Notes under the pieces: model-generated
The model's input: only the letters and a program-made list of their open reading frames with translations
Told to the model about the DNA's origin: nothing
The model's database searches: none
Shown: piece by piece, positions 1-6,116 of the stretch
How positions within the stretch are numbered: position 1 is the first letter of the stretch
Layout of the letters: the number at the start of each line of letters is the position of its first letter
Assembly (NCBI GenBank): GCA_015489295.1
Contig: WGAB01000188.1
Location: 1-7,052, forward strand
From: Caldifarciminota bacterium
Lineage (GTDB): Bacteria; WOR-3; Hydrothermia; WGAB01
Length of the DNA: 7,052 nucleotides
Reading direction: 5' to 3'
Made by a program: the position numbers and the translations under genes

Positions 1-2
1 AT

Positions 3-299
3 CTGGGCCCGCGCCCCACGCTGGCCTGGCTCCAGAGTGGCCGGGCGCGCGCCGTGGCCGCCGTGCCGATTCAGGGCCTCGCCTACTGGAACCCGGATTC
101 CCCGGAAACCTGGGTCGGCCGGGTGCTGCAAAGCGGCGCCGACACCAGCCTCTGGATCCTCGCCGATACCACCCTCTTTTACCAACGGGCCTGGCGCCTT
201 CAGCGGCTGCTTAGGTCTTTGGGGGTCACCCGGGCCTGGGTGACCGCGGTGCCCGCCGATTCCCTGGCCCGGCTCCTGGAACAACGGAGGACGCCATGA
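3..299 (+). CDS. C-terminal end of an unrecognised protein, possibly rhodanese-like (5' truncated)
   Basis: An open frame runs from the window edge (first whole codon at base 3) to TGA at 297-299, giving 98 visible residues; the true start lies outside the window. I do not recognise the family with certainty. The visible part reads as alternating strand and helix: a strand AVAAVPI, an AYWNP segment, a buried strand LWILADT, an amphipathic helix FYQRAWRLQRLLRSLG, a strand TRAWVTAV and a final helix. That order resembles the second half of a rhodanese (sulfurtransferase) domain, and rhodanese-like proteins are plausible neighbours of MauE/DoxX proteins. However, the place where the active-site Cys loop would be expected (around LADTT) has no Cys, so if it is a rhodanese fold it is probably inactive. 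The stop overlaps the next start as ATGA (296-299), which implies an operon with translational coupling. A GTG at 54 is in frame, but nothing suggests it is the start. Confidence 0.6.
   Translation: MGPRPTLAWLQSGRARAVAAVPIQGLAYWNPDSPETWVGRVLQSGADTSLWILADTTLFYQRAWRLQRLLRSLGVTRAWVTAVPADSLARLLEQRRTP
286..290 (+). promoter_or_regulatory. Ribosome-binding site of the mauE-like gene
   Basis: GGAGG sits five bases before the ATG at 296, inside the last codons of the upstream gene. It supports the chosen start and indicates that the membrane protein has its own initiation signal in addition to the ATGA stop/start overlap. Confidence 0.7.
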
Positions 300-700
300 A
301 AGAAAAGGGTCTTCGGGCCCTGGAGATACTGCTGGGGGTCCTGCTCCTGGTGGCCGGCCTCCTGAAATTGCCGAACCCCCAGCTGTTTGCCGACCAGTTG
401 CTGGCGTACCACCTGTTTCCCGGGGCCTGGATCCCCTGGATCGCGGTGTTCCTGCCGGCCCTGGAGGTGGTGGTGGGCCTGGCCCTGGTGTTTCGCAGGT
501 TTCGCTTCGGCGCCCGGCTGTGGGCGTTTCTCCTGTTCGCCGGGTTCTGGGTGGCCGTGTTGCAGGCCGCCGTGCGGGGGATTGATACCACCTGCGGCTG
601 CTTCGGCGCCGCATCCTGGGAGCATACCGATTGGCGGAAGGTGCTGGAAAACACCCTCTGGCTGTTTGCCAGCGGGGTGCTGCTGTTCAAAGGGAGGTGA
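296..700 (+). CDS. MauE/DoxX-family redox-associated membrane protein
   Basis: A 134-residue integral membrane protein with about four hydrophobic helices (roughly residues 8-25, 44-66, 74-92 and 119-131). Features typical of the MauE/DoxX group are visible: a G-LLKL turn at the end of helix 1 (K24), a PALEV motif in helix 2 (E57), and a CGCFG motif at residues 100-104 just after helix 3. MauE is known from methylamine dehydrogenase maturation, where it is thought to help form disulfides. Most homologues outside such operons have no assigned role beyond presumed thiol or quinone redox chemistry. The vicinal-type cysteines C100 and C102 are the obvious candidates for that chemistry. No other mau genes are visible, so the gene should not be named mauE. 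It overlaps the upstream gene by four bases and is separated from the aldehyde dehydrogenase by three bases, so all three are probably co-transcribed. Confidence 0.85.
   Translation: MKEKGLRALEILLGVLLLVAGLLKLPNPQLFADQLLAYHLFPGAWIPWIAVFLPALEVVVGLALVFRRFRFGARLWAFLLFAGFWVAVLQAAVRGIDTTCGCFGAASWEHTDWRKVLENTLWLFASGVLLFKGR
691..700 (+). promoter_or_regulatory. Strong ribosome-binding site of the aldehyde dehydrogenase gene
   Basis: AGGGAGGTGA is a near-perfect anti-16S match that ends at the TGA stop of the membrane-protein gene. The GGGAGG core is six bases before the ATG at 704. This fixes the aldehyde dehydrogenase start and ties its translation to termination of the upstream gene. Confidence 0.8.
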
Positions 701-703
701 AGC

Positions 704-2134
704 ATGGAACCGAGGGGGTTTGTTGTGGCAGGACAGGAGATCCGGGAAGGGGAGGTGTGGGAGGTTCGGGCACCCTTTGACGACAGGCTGCTGGGGGCCG
801 TGCACCAAACCCCGGGGGCCTGGATGGAACAGGCGCTGGCCAGGGCCGAGGAGGCGCATCGCCGAAGGGTGCTGGATCTCCCCAAGCACCGAAAGATCGG
901 GATCCTGGAGAACCTGGTCCACCTGCTCCGCGAGCGGCGCGAGGAGATCACCCGGCTCCTGGCCCAGGAGGTGGCCAAGCCCCTCAAATGGGCCTACGGC
1001 GAGGTGGACCGGGCCATCAACAACGCCGAGAGCGCCCTGGGCTTCCTGTTTGACCTGCGCTTTGAGGCCCTGCCCCTGGACTTCACGCCCCCGGCCACCG
1101 GCAAGTTCGGGCTGGTTCGGCGGTTCCCGGTGGGCCCGGTGCTGGCAATCACACCCTTCAACTTTCCCCTGAACCTGCCGATGCACAAGGTGCTGCCGGC
1201 CCTGGTGGCCGGCACGCCCCTGATCCTCAAACCGGCGCCCCAGGCCCCGCTCACCGGCCTTACGCTGGGGCACCTGCTGCTGGAGGCCGGCTGGCCGCCC
1301 GAGGCCCTTTCGGTGGTGCTGCCCACCAATGAAGACGCCGAGGCCGCGGTCAAAGACCCCCGCGTGGCGCTGCTCTCCTTTACGGGCTCCGCCCGCGTGG
1401 GATGGCACCTGAAGCGGGTGACCGCTGCCCGGCGCGTGCTCCTGGAACTCGGGGGCAACGCCGCCGTGGTGATCGAGCCCGACGCCGACCTGGACAAGGC
1501 GGCCCACAAGGTGGCCGTCGGGGGCTATGCCTATGCCGGTCAGGTGTGCATTTCCATCCAGCGGGTGCTGGTACACCGCGACATCTACGAAACCTTCCGG
1601 GCCCGGCTCCTGGAGGAGGTTTCCCGGTTGGAGGCGGCCGATCCCCTGGACCCCGAGGCCGACCTCTCGGCCATGATCAGCGATCGCGAGGCCGACCGCG
1701 CCTGGTCGTGGATCCAGGAGGCCCTGGACCAGGGAGCCCGGTCGTATCCGTCGCCGCCCCGCCGGCGCGGACGCATCCTGGAGCCCGTGGTGCTGGAGCA
1801 GGTGCCCGAGCACCTGAAGGTGTGGAACGAGGAGGTGTTTGCGCCGGTGGTGGTCCTTCGGCCCTACGAAACCTTTGAGGAGGCGCTGGACCTCGTGAAC
1901 CGTTCCGCCTACGGCCTGCAGGCCGGCGTGTTCACCCGCGATCTCCACAAGGCCTGGCAGGCCTTTGAAACCCTGGAGGTGGGCGGCGTAATCCTCAACG
2001 ATTCCCCCACCTTCCGGGTGGATCCCATGCCCTATGGCGGCGTGAAGGCGTCGGGCCTGGGCCGGGAGGGCATCCGGTACGCCTACGAGGAGTACACGGA
2101 GCCCCGGCTTTTGGTGTGGAAGGGGTCGGCCTAA
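704..2134 (+). CDS. Aldehyde dehydrogenase family protein (NAD(P)-dependent; lactaldehyde/GAPN-like group)
   Basis: A complete 476-residue member of the aldehyde dehydrogenase superfamily, which oxidises aldehydes to acids with NAD(P)+ through a cysteine thiohemiacetal; it is probably cytosolic. Visible landmarks in order: PFNFP with the oxyanion Asn at 153, the cofactor-binding LKPAP with K176, the Rossmann loop SFTGS at 225-229, LELGGN with the general base E248, GQVCIS with the nucleophile C282, EEVFAPV around 376-382 with E377, and the C-terminal GGVKASGLGREG near 445-456. Length and motifs are those of an intact enzyme. The GYAYAGQVCISIQR stretch and the YEEYTEPRLL ending resemble the family-21/y4uC-like and non-phosphorylating glyceraldehyde-3-phosphate dehydrogenase-like branch, but the substrate cannot be read from the sequence. 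It is the last gene of the plus-strand string. Its TAA stop overlaps the stop of convergent glgC. Confidence 0.95.
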   Translation: MEPRGFVVAGQEIREGEVWEVRAPFDDRLLGAVHQTPGAWMEQALARAEEAHRRRVLDLPKHRKIGILENLVHLLRERREEITRLLAQEVAKPLKWAYGEVDRAINNAESALGFLFDLRFEALPLDFTPPATGKFGLVRRFPVGPVLAITPFNFPLNLPMHKVLPALVAGTPLILKPAPQAPLTGLTLGHLLLEAGWPPEALSVVLPTNEDAEAAVKDPRVALLSFTGSARVGWHLKRVTAARRVLLELGGNAAVVIEPDADLDKAAHKVAVGGYAYAGQVCISIQRVLVHRDIYETFRARLLEEVSRLEAADPLDPEADLSAMISDREADRAWSWIQEALDQGARSYPSPPRRRGRILEPVVLEQVPEHLKVWNEEVFAPVVVLRPYETFEEALDLVNRSAYGLQAGVFTRDLHKAWQAFETLEVGGVILNDSPTFRVDPMPYGGVKASGLGREGIRYAYEEYTEPRLLVWKGSA

Positions 2135-2145
2135 GGCCGTCCTTC
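2119..2145. terminator. Hairpin spanning the convergent stop codons; possible bidirectional terminator
   Basis: Inner arms CGGCC (2127-2131) and GGCCG (2135-2139) enclose the loop TAA (2132-2134), which is exactly the stop codon of the aldehyde dehydrogenase. Outer arms GAAGG (2119-2123) and CCTTC (2141-2145) extend the stem, with a possible G-U pair at 2124/2140 and a two-base bulge at 2125-2126. The same structure can form in the minus-strand transcript, where the glgC TAG (2133-2131) lies at the loop edge. Neither side has a proper U-tract, so intrinsic termination is uncertain. It could instead block readthrough or protect 3' ends. Confidence 0.35.
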
Positions 2146-3429
2146 GTCTTCGGGCCAGGGCCGGTTGAGTCGGAGTTTGGGCGGCCCGGCGGGCACCACC
2201 ACGATCCCCTCCCGGGTGACATGGTACCCCCGGGCGCGATCCTGCTCGGGGTCGTAGCCGACGGCCGTATCGGCCTCAATCACCCGGCGTTTATCCACGA
2301 TGACCCGGCGCAGCCGGGCACCCCTTTGAACCTGAACGCCGTAAAACAGGATGGATTCCTCAATGTGGGCCCCGGGTTCCACCACCACGCCGCGACCGAT
2401 CACCGAGCGGATCACCTCGGCGCCATACACCCGGGCCCCTTCGGCCACGAGGCTTTCCTCAAAGGTGGGTTTCACGCCCCCGGCGCTGGTCACCAGGGCC
2501 GGCGGGTCCCGGAAGCTGACCGTTCGGATGGGCCAGCGGGGGTTGTAGAGGTTCAGGCCCCCGCGTTCCGGGTGCAGGGTTTCCATGTGGGCTTCCCAGT
2601 AGGCAAAGAGGGTGCCCACATCCCGCCAGTAGGGCCGGGGTTCGCCGGGGATCCGGTTGGTTTCAAAGTTGTAGGCGGCCACGCGGGTGCCGGAGGCCAC
2701 GAGCCGGGGCAGGATGTCCTGGCCGAAGTCGTGGCTGGAATCCGGCCGCCGGGCGTCCTCCAGCAGGGCGGCCTCCAGGGTTTCCCGGCGGAAAATGTAG
2801 TTGCCCATGGACACAAGGCAGCGGCTCGGGTCGCCCGGCATGGTGGGCGGGTTCTCGCGGGGCTTTTCCACGAACCGCCGGATCCAGCCGTCTTCGTCCA
2901 CCTGCACCACGCCGAACCGGTGTGCCTCTTCTCGGGGTACGGGCATCACCGCCACGGTCACCTCCGCCCCCATCAGCCGGTGCCATTCCATCATCTGGCC
3001 CACATCCATCTTGTACACATGGTCGGCGCTGAAGATGAGGATCTCGTCGGCGTCAAAGGTGGCCACGAGGTGCAGGTTCTGGTACACGGCGTCGGCGGTG
3101 CCCTGGTACCAGTGCTCACCGGTCCACATCTGGGCCGGGGCCAGGGACACAAAGAAGTCGCGCGAGCGCAGGGCCGGGCCCAGTTGCCAGCCCTGCTCAA
3201 TGTGGTCGGCCAGGGACTGGGCCCGGTACTGGGTGAGCACATAGATGGAAAACACGCCCGAGTTCACCAGGTTGGAGAGCACGAAGTCAATGATCCGGTA
3301 CTTGCCGAAGATGGGCACCGCGGGCTTGGCCCGGTATCGGGTGAGGGGCCAGAGCCGGGTGCCCTTGCCGCCCGCCAGCACCAGGGCCAGCACCCGGGGG
3401 CCGTACAGGCCTTCTACTTCGTTGTCCAT
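2131..3429 (-). CDS. glgC: Glucose-1-phosphate adenylyltransferase (ADP-glucose pyrophosphorylase)
   Basis: A 432-residue enzyme that makes ADP-glucose from glucose-1-phosphate and ATP, the committed step of bacterial glycogen synthesis. Visible motifs: the pyrophosphorylase signature AGGKGTRL at 19-26, RAKPAVP at 33-39, the IIDF...SN segment at 45-53, GTADAVYQN at 110-118, SADH at 134-137, FVEKP at 186-190 with the sugar-phosphate Lys at 189, SHDFGQDILP near 232-241, and YWRDVGT at 267-273. A C-terminal left-handed beta-helix (about 300-410) follows, as in GlgC. The residue that aligns with the fructose-1,6-bisphosphate-binding K39 of the E. coli enzyme appears to be Y32, so allosteric control may differ. 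ATG at 3429 is preferred over a more upstream in-frame start because it places the nucleotide loop at the normal distance from the N-terminus. That start lies inside the end of prcB (16-nt overlap). A GGAG sits only two bases before it, an unusually short spacing, so translation probably depends on coupling. No other glycogen gene is in view. Confidence 0.93.
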   Translation of the reverse strand: MDNEVEGLYGPRVLALVLAGGKGTRLWPLTRYRAKPAVPIFGKYRIIDFVLSNLVNSGVFSIYVLTQYRAQSLADHIEQGWQLGPALRSRDFFVSLAPAQMWTGEHWYQGTADAVYQNLHLVATFDADEILIFSADHVYKMDVGQMMEWHRLMGAEVTVAVMPVPREEAHRFGVVQVDEDGWIRRFVEKPRENPPTMPGDPSRCLVSMGNYIFRRETLEAALLEDARRPDSSHDFGQDILPRLVASGTRVAAYNFETNRIPGEPRPYWRDVGTLFAYWEAHMETLHPERGGLNLYNPRWPIRTVSFRDPPALVTSAGGVKPTFEESLVAEGARVYGAEVIRSVIGRGVVVEPGAHIEESILFYGVQVQRGARLRRVIVDKRRVIEADTAVGYDPEQDRARGYHVTREGIVVVPAGPPKLRLNRPWPEDEGRP

Positions 3430-3920
3430 TGCTCCAGGGGCAGGGCCTTCAGGGTGTCGGGATGCTGGCCGTGGCAGGGGGTGAGCAGCACCTCCACCTC
3501 GGGGGTGACATCCGGCGCGTCCCAGGGCAAAAAGAGCACGACATAGGGGTGGGTGATGACCTGCAGGGTGGCCGACCCCTCGGGCGGGCATTCCTCGGCC
3601 GCATACACGGTGAACCGGCCCTCCTTCATTTCCACCCGGCTTACCTTGACCGCGTAGCCGGAGGTGTTCCGGGTGCCCAGCCCGATGTACAGGTACACGC
3701 CGGGCTCGCTCTTCCGGGGTTCCGGGGGCACGGGCAGGGGCATCTGGTTCTTGTGGATCCGGCGGAAGAGTTCGTGCCAGGCCTCAGGCGAGGTAGCCAG
3801 CACCACGGCCTGGCGGGTGATGCCGCTGTAGGCGCCCTCCTCCACGATCTGGTACGGCACGGTCATGGGTGCTTTGCTCATGGCGACGAGCCCCAAAAAC
3901 ACAAGCCACGAAGCGATCAT
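3414..3920 (-). CDS. Small exported protein with PrcB_C domain (function unknown)
   Basis: A 168-residue protein. Residues 1-17 are hydrophobic and end in SKA, which looks like a signal peptide with a weak, uncharged n-region; there is no lipobox. Residues about 25-60 include the SPEAWHELFRRIH segment that precedes the domain in this family. Residues about 77-132 match the PrcB_C pattern: a glycine-rich strand (YIGLGTRNTSGYAVKV), an EMKEGRFTVY strand, a CPPEGSA turn, then a TLQVITHPYVVLFLP strand. The family is named from PrcB of the Treponema dentilisin protease complex, but most members are uncharacterised single-domain envelope proteins; no PrtP or PrcA partner is visible here. Two cysteines (C111, C149) could form a disulfide if it is exported. 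The start overlaps the dprA stop as ATGA, and its 3' end overlaps the start of glgC. An internal ATG (M14) would remove the signal peptide, but the AGGAGG signal favours the longer form. Confidence 0.78.
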   Translation of the reverse strand: MIASWLVFLGLVAMSKAPMTVPYQIVEEGAYSGITRQAVVLATSPEAWHELFRRIHKNQMPLPVPPEPRKSEPGVYLYIGLGTRNTSGYAVKVSRVEMKEGRFTVYAAEECPPEGSATLQVITHPYVVLFLPWDAPDVTPEVEVLLTPCHGQHPDTLKALPLEQWTTK

Positions 3921-5017
3921 GATGGTTCCTCCTGGGTGTAAACCGGGTTGCGCGCGTAGGCGTTCCCGGGGTGTTTTTCAATCAGCCCCTTCATTTCCAG
4001 GGCCAGGAGATGGGTCATCAGGTGCACCGGCGCCACGCCCAGCTCCTCGGCCAGGGCATCTAAGGATACGGGGCGGGCGCCCAGGGCCTGGAACACGCGG
4101 CGTTCCTCTTCGGTAAGAGTGGGCAGCTCCGGCCGGGCCACGGTTTCCGGAGCCACGCCCAGTTCCTCCAGCACCTCGGCGGCGTCGGTGACCAGGGCCG
4201 CCCCCTGGCGGATCAGCCGATGGGGCCCGGCCGAGAGGGCGCTGTCGGCCGGACCGGGCACGGCCATGACCTCCCGGCCCTGGTCCAGGGCCCACTGGGC
4301 GGTGATGAGGGCGCCGGAACGCTCGGCGGCCTCCACGACCACGACCGCCCGGCTGAGGCCGCTGATGATGCGGTTTCGGATGGGAAAGTTGGGCCGGAAG
4401 GGTTTGGTGCCGAAGGGAAACTCGGAAACCACCGCGCCCTGGCTCCGGATCCGGTCAAAGAGCCGACGGTTGGCGGCGGGATAGGGCTGGTCCAGGCCCG
4501 AACCCAGCACGGCCACGGTTCGGCCGCCGGCCTCCAGGGCGCCCCTGTGGGCGGCGGTGTCCACGCCGTAGGCGCCGCCGGACACGATCACGGCGCCAGC
4601 CGCAGCCAGGTCGTGGGCCAGTTTGAAGGCCATGCGCTTGCCGTAGGCCGTGGCCCTGCGCGAGCCTACGATGCCGATGGCCAGTTCGGCGAGCACTCCG
4701 GGGTCGCCCTCCACGAAGAGCACGGGCGGGGCCGCCTCCAGCGGGGCCAGCTGGGGCGGGTAGCCGGCATGGCCGTGGAGCAGGATGTGGGTGCCCCGCT
4801 GCTCGGCCCGGCGGAGGTCCTGTTCCGCCTGGCGGAGCGCCTCCTGGATCTCCTCCCGGCCCGGAGGTTTCCGGAACACCCGGGCCAGCAGGTCGGGGTG
4901 GCCTTTGAGGAGTTCCTCAGGAGATGCCAGGGCGAGGAGTTGATGAAACCTTTTGGGGTCCATGCCGCGGAGCCGCAGCAGGGCCAGCCAGTACAGGGGT
5001 TCGGAGCCGCCGGACAC
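3917..5017 (-). CDS. dprA: DNA-processing protein DprA
   Basis: A 366-residue DprA/Smf protein. The family binds incoming single-stranded DNA during natural transformation and loads RecA on it; members also occur in bacteria not known to be competent. Visible parts: an N-terminal helical region (about 5-45); the extended Rossmann-type DprA fold with IGIVGSRRAT at 114-123, SGGAYGVDTAAH at 146-157, the FPIRNRIISGLS loop at 211-222 and SGALITA...VMAVPG at 234-255; then a C-terminal winged-helix domain at about 300-355. The motif usually written SGLARGID reads SGGAYGVD here, a tolerated variant. The start is GTG (5015-5017), which gives the usual N-terminus (LYWLALLRLRG). No Shine-Dalgarno sequence precedes it; instead TATAAT lies six bases upstream. 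It follows the envC-like gene by 22 nt, and its TGA overlaps the ATG of the prcB-like gene. Confidence 0.95.
   Translation of the reverse strand: MSGGSEPLYWLALLRLRGMDPKRFHQLLALASPEELLKGHPDLLARVFRKPPGREEIQEALRQAEQDLRRAEQRGTHILLHGHAGYPPQLAPLEAAPPVLFVEGDPGVLAELAIGIVGSRRATAYGKRMAFKLAHDLAAAGAVIVSGGAYGVDTAAHRGALEAGGRTVAVLGSGLDQPYPAANRRLFDRIRSQGAVVSEFPFGTKPFRPNFPIRNRIISGLSRAVVVVEAAERSGALITAQWALDQGREVMAVPGPADSALSAGPHRLIRQGAALVTDAAEVLEELGVAPETVARPELPTLTEEERRVFQALGARPVSLDALAEELGVAPVHLMTHLLALEMKGLIEKHPGNAYARNPVYTQEEPS
3928..3933 (-). promoter_or_regulatory. Ribosome-binding site of the PrcB_C-domain gene
   Basis: On the minus strand AGGAGG lies seven bases before the ATG at 3920-3918, within the last codons of dprA. 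It is the best Shine-Dalgarno match in the minus-strand string and decides the long, signal-peptide-bearing start of the PrcB_C protein. Confidence 0.75.
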
Positions 5018-5023
5018 GCGGAA

Positions 5024-5029
5024 ATTATA
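5024..5029 (-). promoter_or_regulatory. Candidate -10 box (TATAAT) directly upstream of dprA
   Basis: A perfect TATAAT on the minus strand sits in the 22-nt gap between the envC-like stop (5040) and the dprA GTG (5017). It stands out in very G+C-rich surroundings. Six bases separate it from the GTG, so transcription would begin at or next to the start codon and give a leaderless mRNA; this fits the lack of a Shine-Dalgarno sequence. No good -35 hexamer or extended -10 TG is seen at normal spacing, which lowers confidence. Confidence 0.45.
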
Positions 5030-5039
5030 CGGATTGGCC

Positions 5040-6116
5040 TCAGGGCAGGTACTTCAGGGGGTCCACGGCCCGGCCGCCCTTTCGCAGTTCAAAGTGAAGG
5101 ATGGGGCTGCCCTCCCGGGGCATGAGGCCGATGACCTGGCCCTGGCGCACCTGCTGGTTCACCTGCACCCGAAGGGTGCCGAGATAGGCGTACACGGTCA
5201 TGTCGCCGCCGTGGTCAAGGATCACGGTGTTGCCGTAGGCCATGAAGGGCCCGGCGAACACCACGACGCCGTCGGCGGCGGCCCGCACCTCGGCGCCGGG
5301 CGCCAGCAGCAGGTCAATGCCGTTGTTCCGGGTTTTGGTGCCGTATTTGGGTTCCCGTTCCGTGCCGAACCGGGCCAGGATCCGGCCCCGGGCCGGCCAG
5401 ATCAGGTCGCCCTTCCGAACCCGTCGGGTGGGCAGGCGCTGTTGCCGGCGGCGTTGTTGCTGCCTTTGGGCCAGTTGCCGGAGCATCTCCTCCAGCTTTT
5501 GCCGGGTGCGGAGGAGTTCCTGTTCCTCCCGTCGCTTGGCCGCCTTCTTTTTCCGAAGGGAAACCAGGAGTCGCTGGCGCCGGGCCTTGGACCGTTCCAG
5601 TTCGCGCTTGCGCTCCTGGTACTGGGCCTGGAGTTCCTTGAGGTCCCGGATCACCTGTTCCCGCCGACGCTTCAGGGTTTTCAGCGTGTGCAGTTCGCCC
5701 CGGTAAAAGTCCACCACCTCGGCGGAATAGCGCAGCAGGTTCTCCTGGGTGGCACGCTCATAGGCCGGGCCCGTGTCCACCAGGGCCTGCACCGCGCCCC
5801 GGGCCACAAGGTTCTTGTACAGCCCGTACCATTCGCCGAGGCGCTGCTGCCCCTGGCTCAAGCGGCGTTCCACCTCGCGGAGCCGCCGGCGGGCCGCCGC
5901 CTCCTGGCGCTCCAGCACCTGCAGGATGGACTCCAGGGTGCCGATTTCCTTGTTGAGGAGGTCCAGCTGCCGCCGGGTGTCCCGCTCGCGGCGGCTGAGG
6001 TTTTTCAGTTCCTGGCGCGTTTTCTGGAGTTTTTGCTCCAGTTCCCGGAGCCGTTGCTGGTACTCCTGGGCCGTTTGGCCCACGAGGAGCGCCAGCAGGA
6101 TGCCCAGGACGGTCAT
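5040..6116 (-). CDS. EnvC-like coiled-coil protein with degenerate LytM (M23) domain; putative amidase activator
   Basis: A 358-residue protein. Residues 1-17 form a short hydrophobic leader ending near GQTAQE, taken as a signal peptide although it lacks the usual positive charge. Residues about 18-100 and 135-225 are Arg/Glu/Gln-rich coiled coils, split by a shorter helical hinge (about 100-134). After a basic linker, residues about 236-356 form a LytM/peptidase-M23 fold (GDLIWPARG, GIDLLL, ADGVVVFAG, YGNTVILDHG, HFELRKGG). This is the EnvC/NlpD-type layout; such proteins bind and switch on cell-wall amidases at the division septum. Three of the five active-site positions look lost: the first zinc His is N264, the His of the YxHL motif is Y311, and the first His of HxH is I339; D268 and H341 remain. 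That matches EnvC, which is itself inactive. The ATG at 6116 overlaps the cstA stop as ATGA and has no clear ribosome-binding site. A partner amidase gene is not in the window. Confidence 0.88.
   Translation of the reverse strand: MTVLGILLALLVGQTAQEYQQRLRELEQKLQKTRQELKNLSRRERDTRRQLDLLNKEIGTLESILQVLERQEAAARRRLREVERRLSQGQQRLGEWYGLYKNLVARGAVQALVDTGPAYERATQENLLRYSAEVVDFYRGELHTLKTLKRRREQVIRDLKELQAQYQERKRELERSKARRQRLLVSLRKKKAAKRREEQELLRTRQKLEEMLRQLAQRQQQRRRQQRLPTRRVRKGDLIWPARGRILARFGTEREPKYGTKTRNNGIDLLLAPGAEVRAAADGVVVFAGPFMAYGNTVILDHGGDMTVYAYLGTLRVQVNQQVRQGQVIGLMPREGSPILHFELRKGGRAVDPLKYLP

Noticed and set aside
200..1948. Very long minus-strand open frame opposite the aldehyde dehydrogenase and mauE-like genes
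   Set aside because: Its translation is low-complexity (Gly/Pro/His/Gln-rich) with no recognisable domain, and the opposite strand encodes clear families. In G+C-rich genes antisense stops are rare, so long shadow frames are expected.
2116..3546. Long plus-strand open frame opposite glgC
   Set aside because: The translation is rich in His, Gly and Pro without motifs. It mirrors glgC, which has every pyrophosphorylase motif, so it is a shadow.
3430..3591. 54-residue N-terminal extension of GlgC from an upstream in-frame start
   Set aside because: The extension is Pro/Gly/His-rich, lies wholly inside the PrcB_C gene and puts the nucleotide loop too far from the N-terminus for GlgC.
4220..5125. 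Plus-strand open frame opposite dprA
   Set aside because: Glycine-rich, with no domain and no ribosome-binding site, and fully antisense to a textbook dprA.
5443..5465. Short repeat-like run of GCC/GTT/GCG triplets
   Set aside because: It simply encodes the Gln/Arg-rich linker of the EnvC-like protein and has no regular tandem unit outside that coding role.
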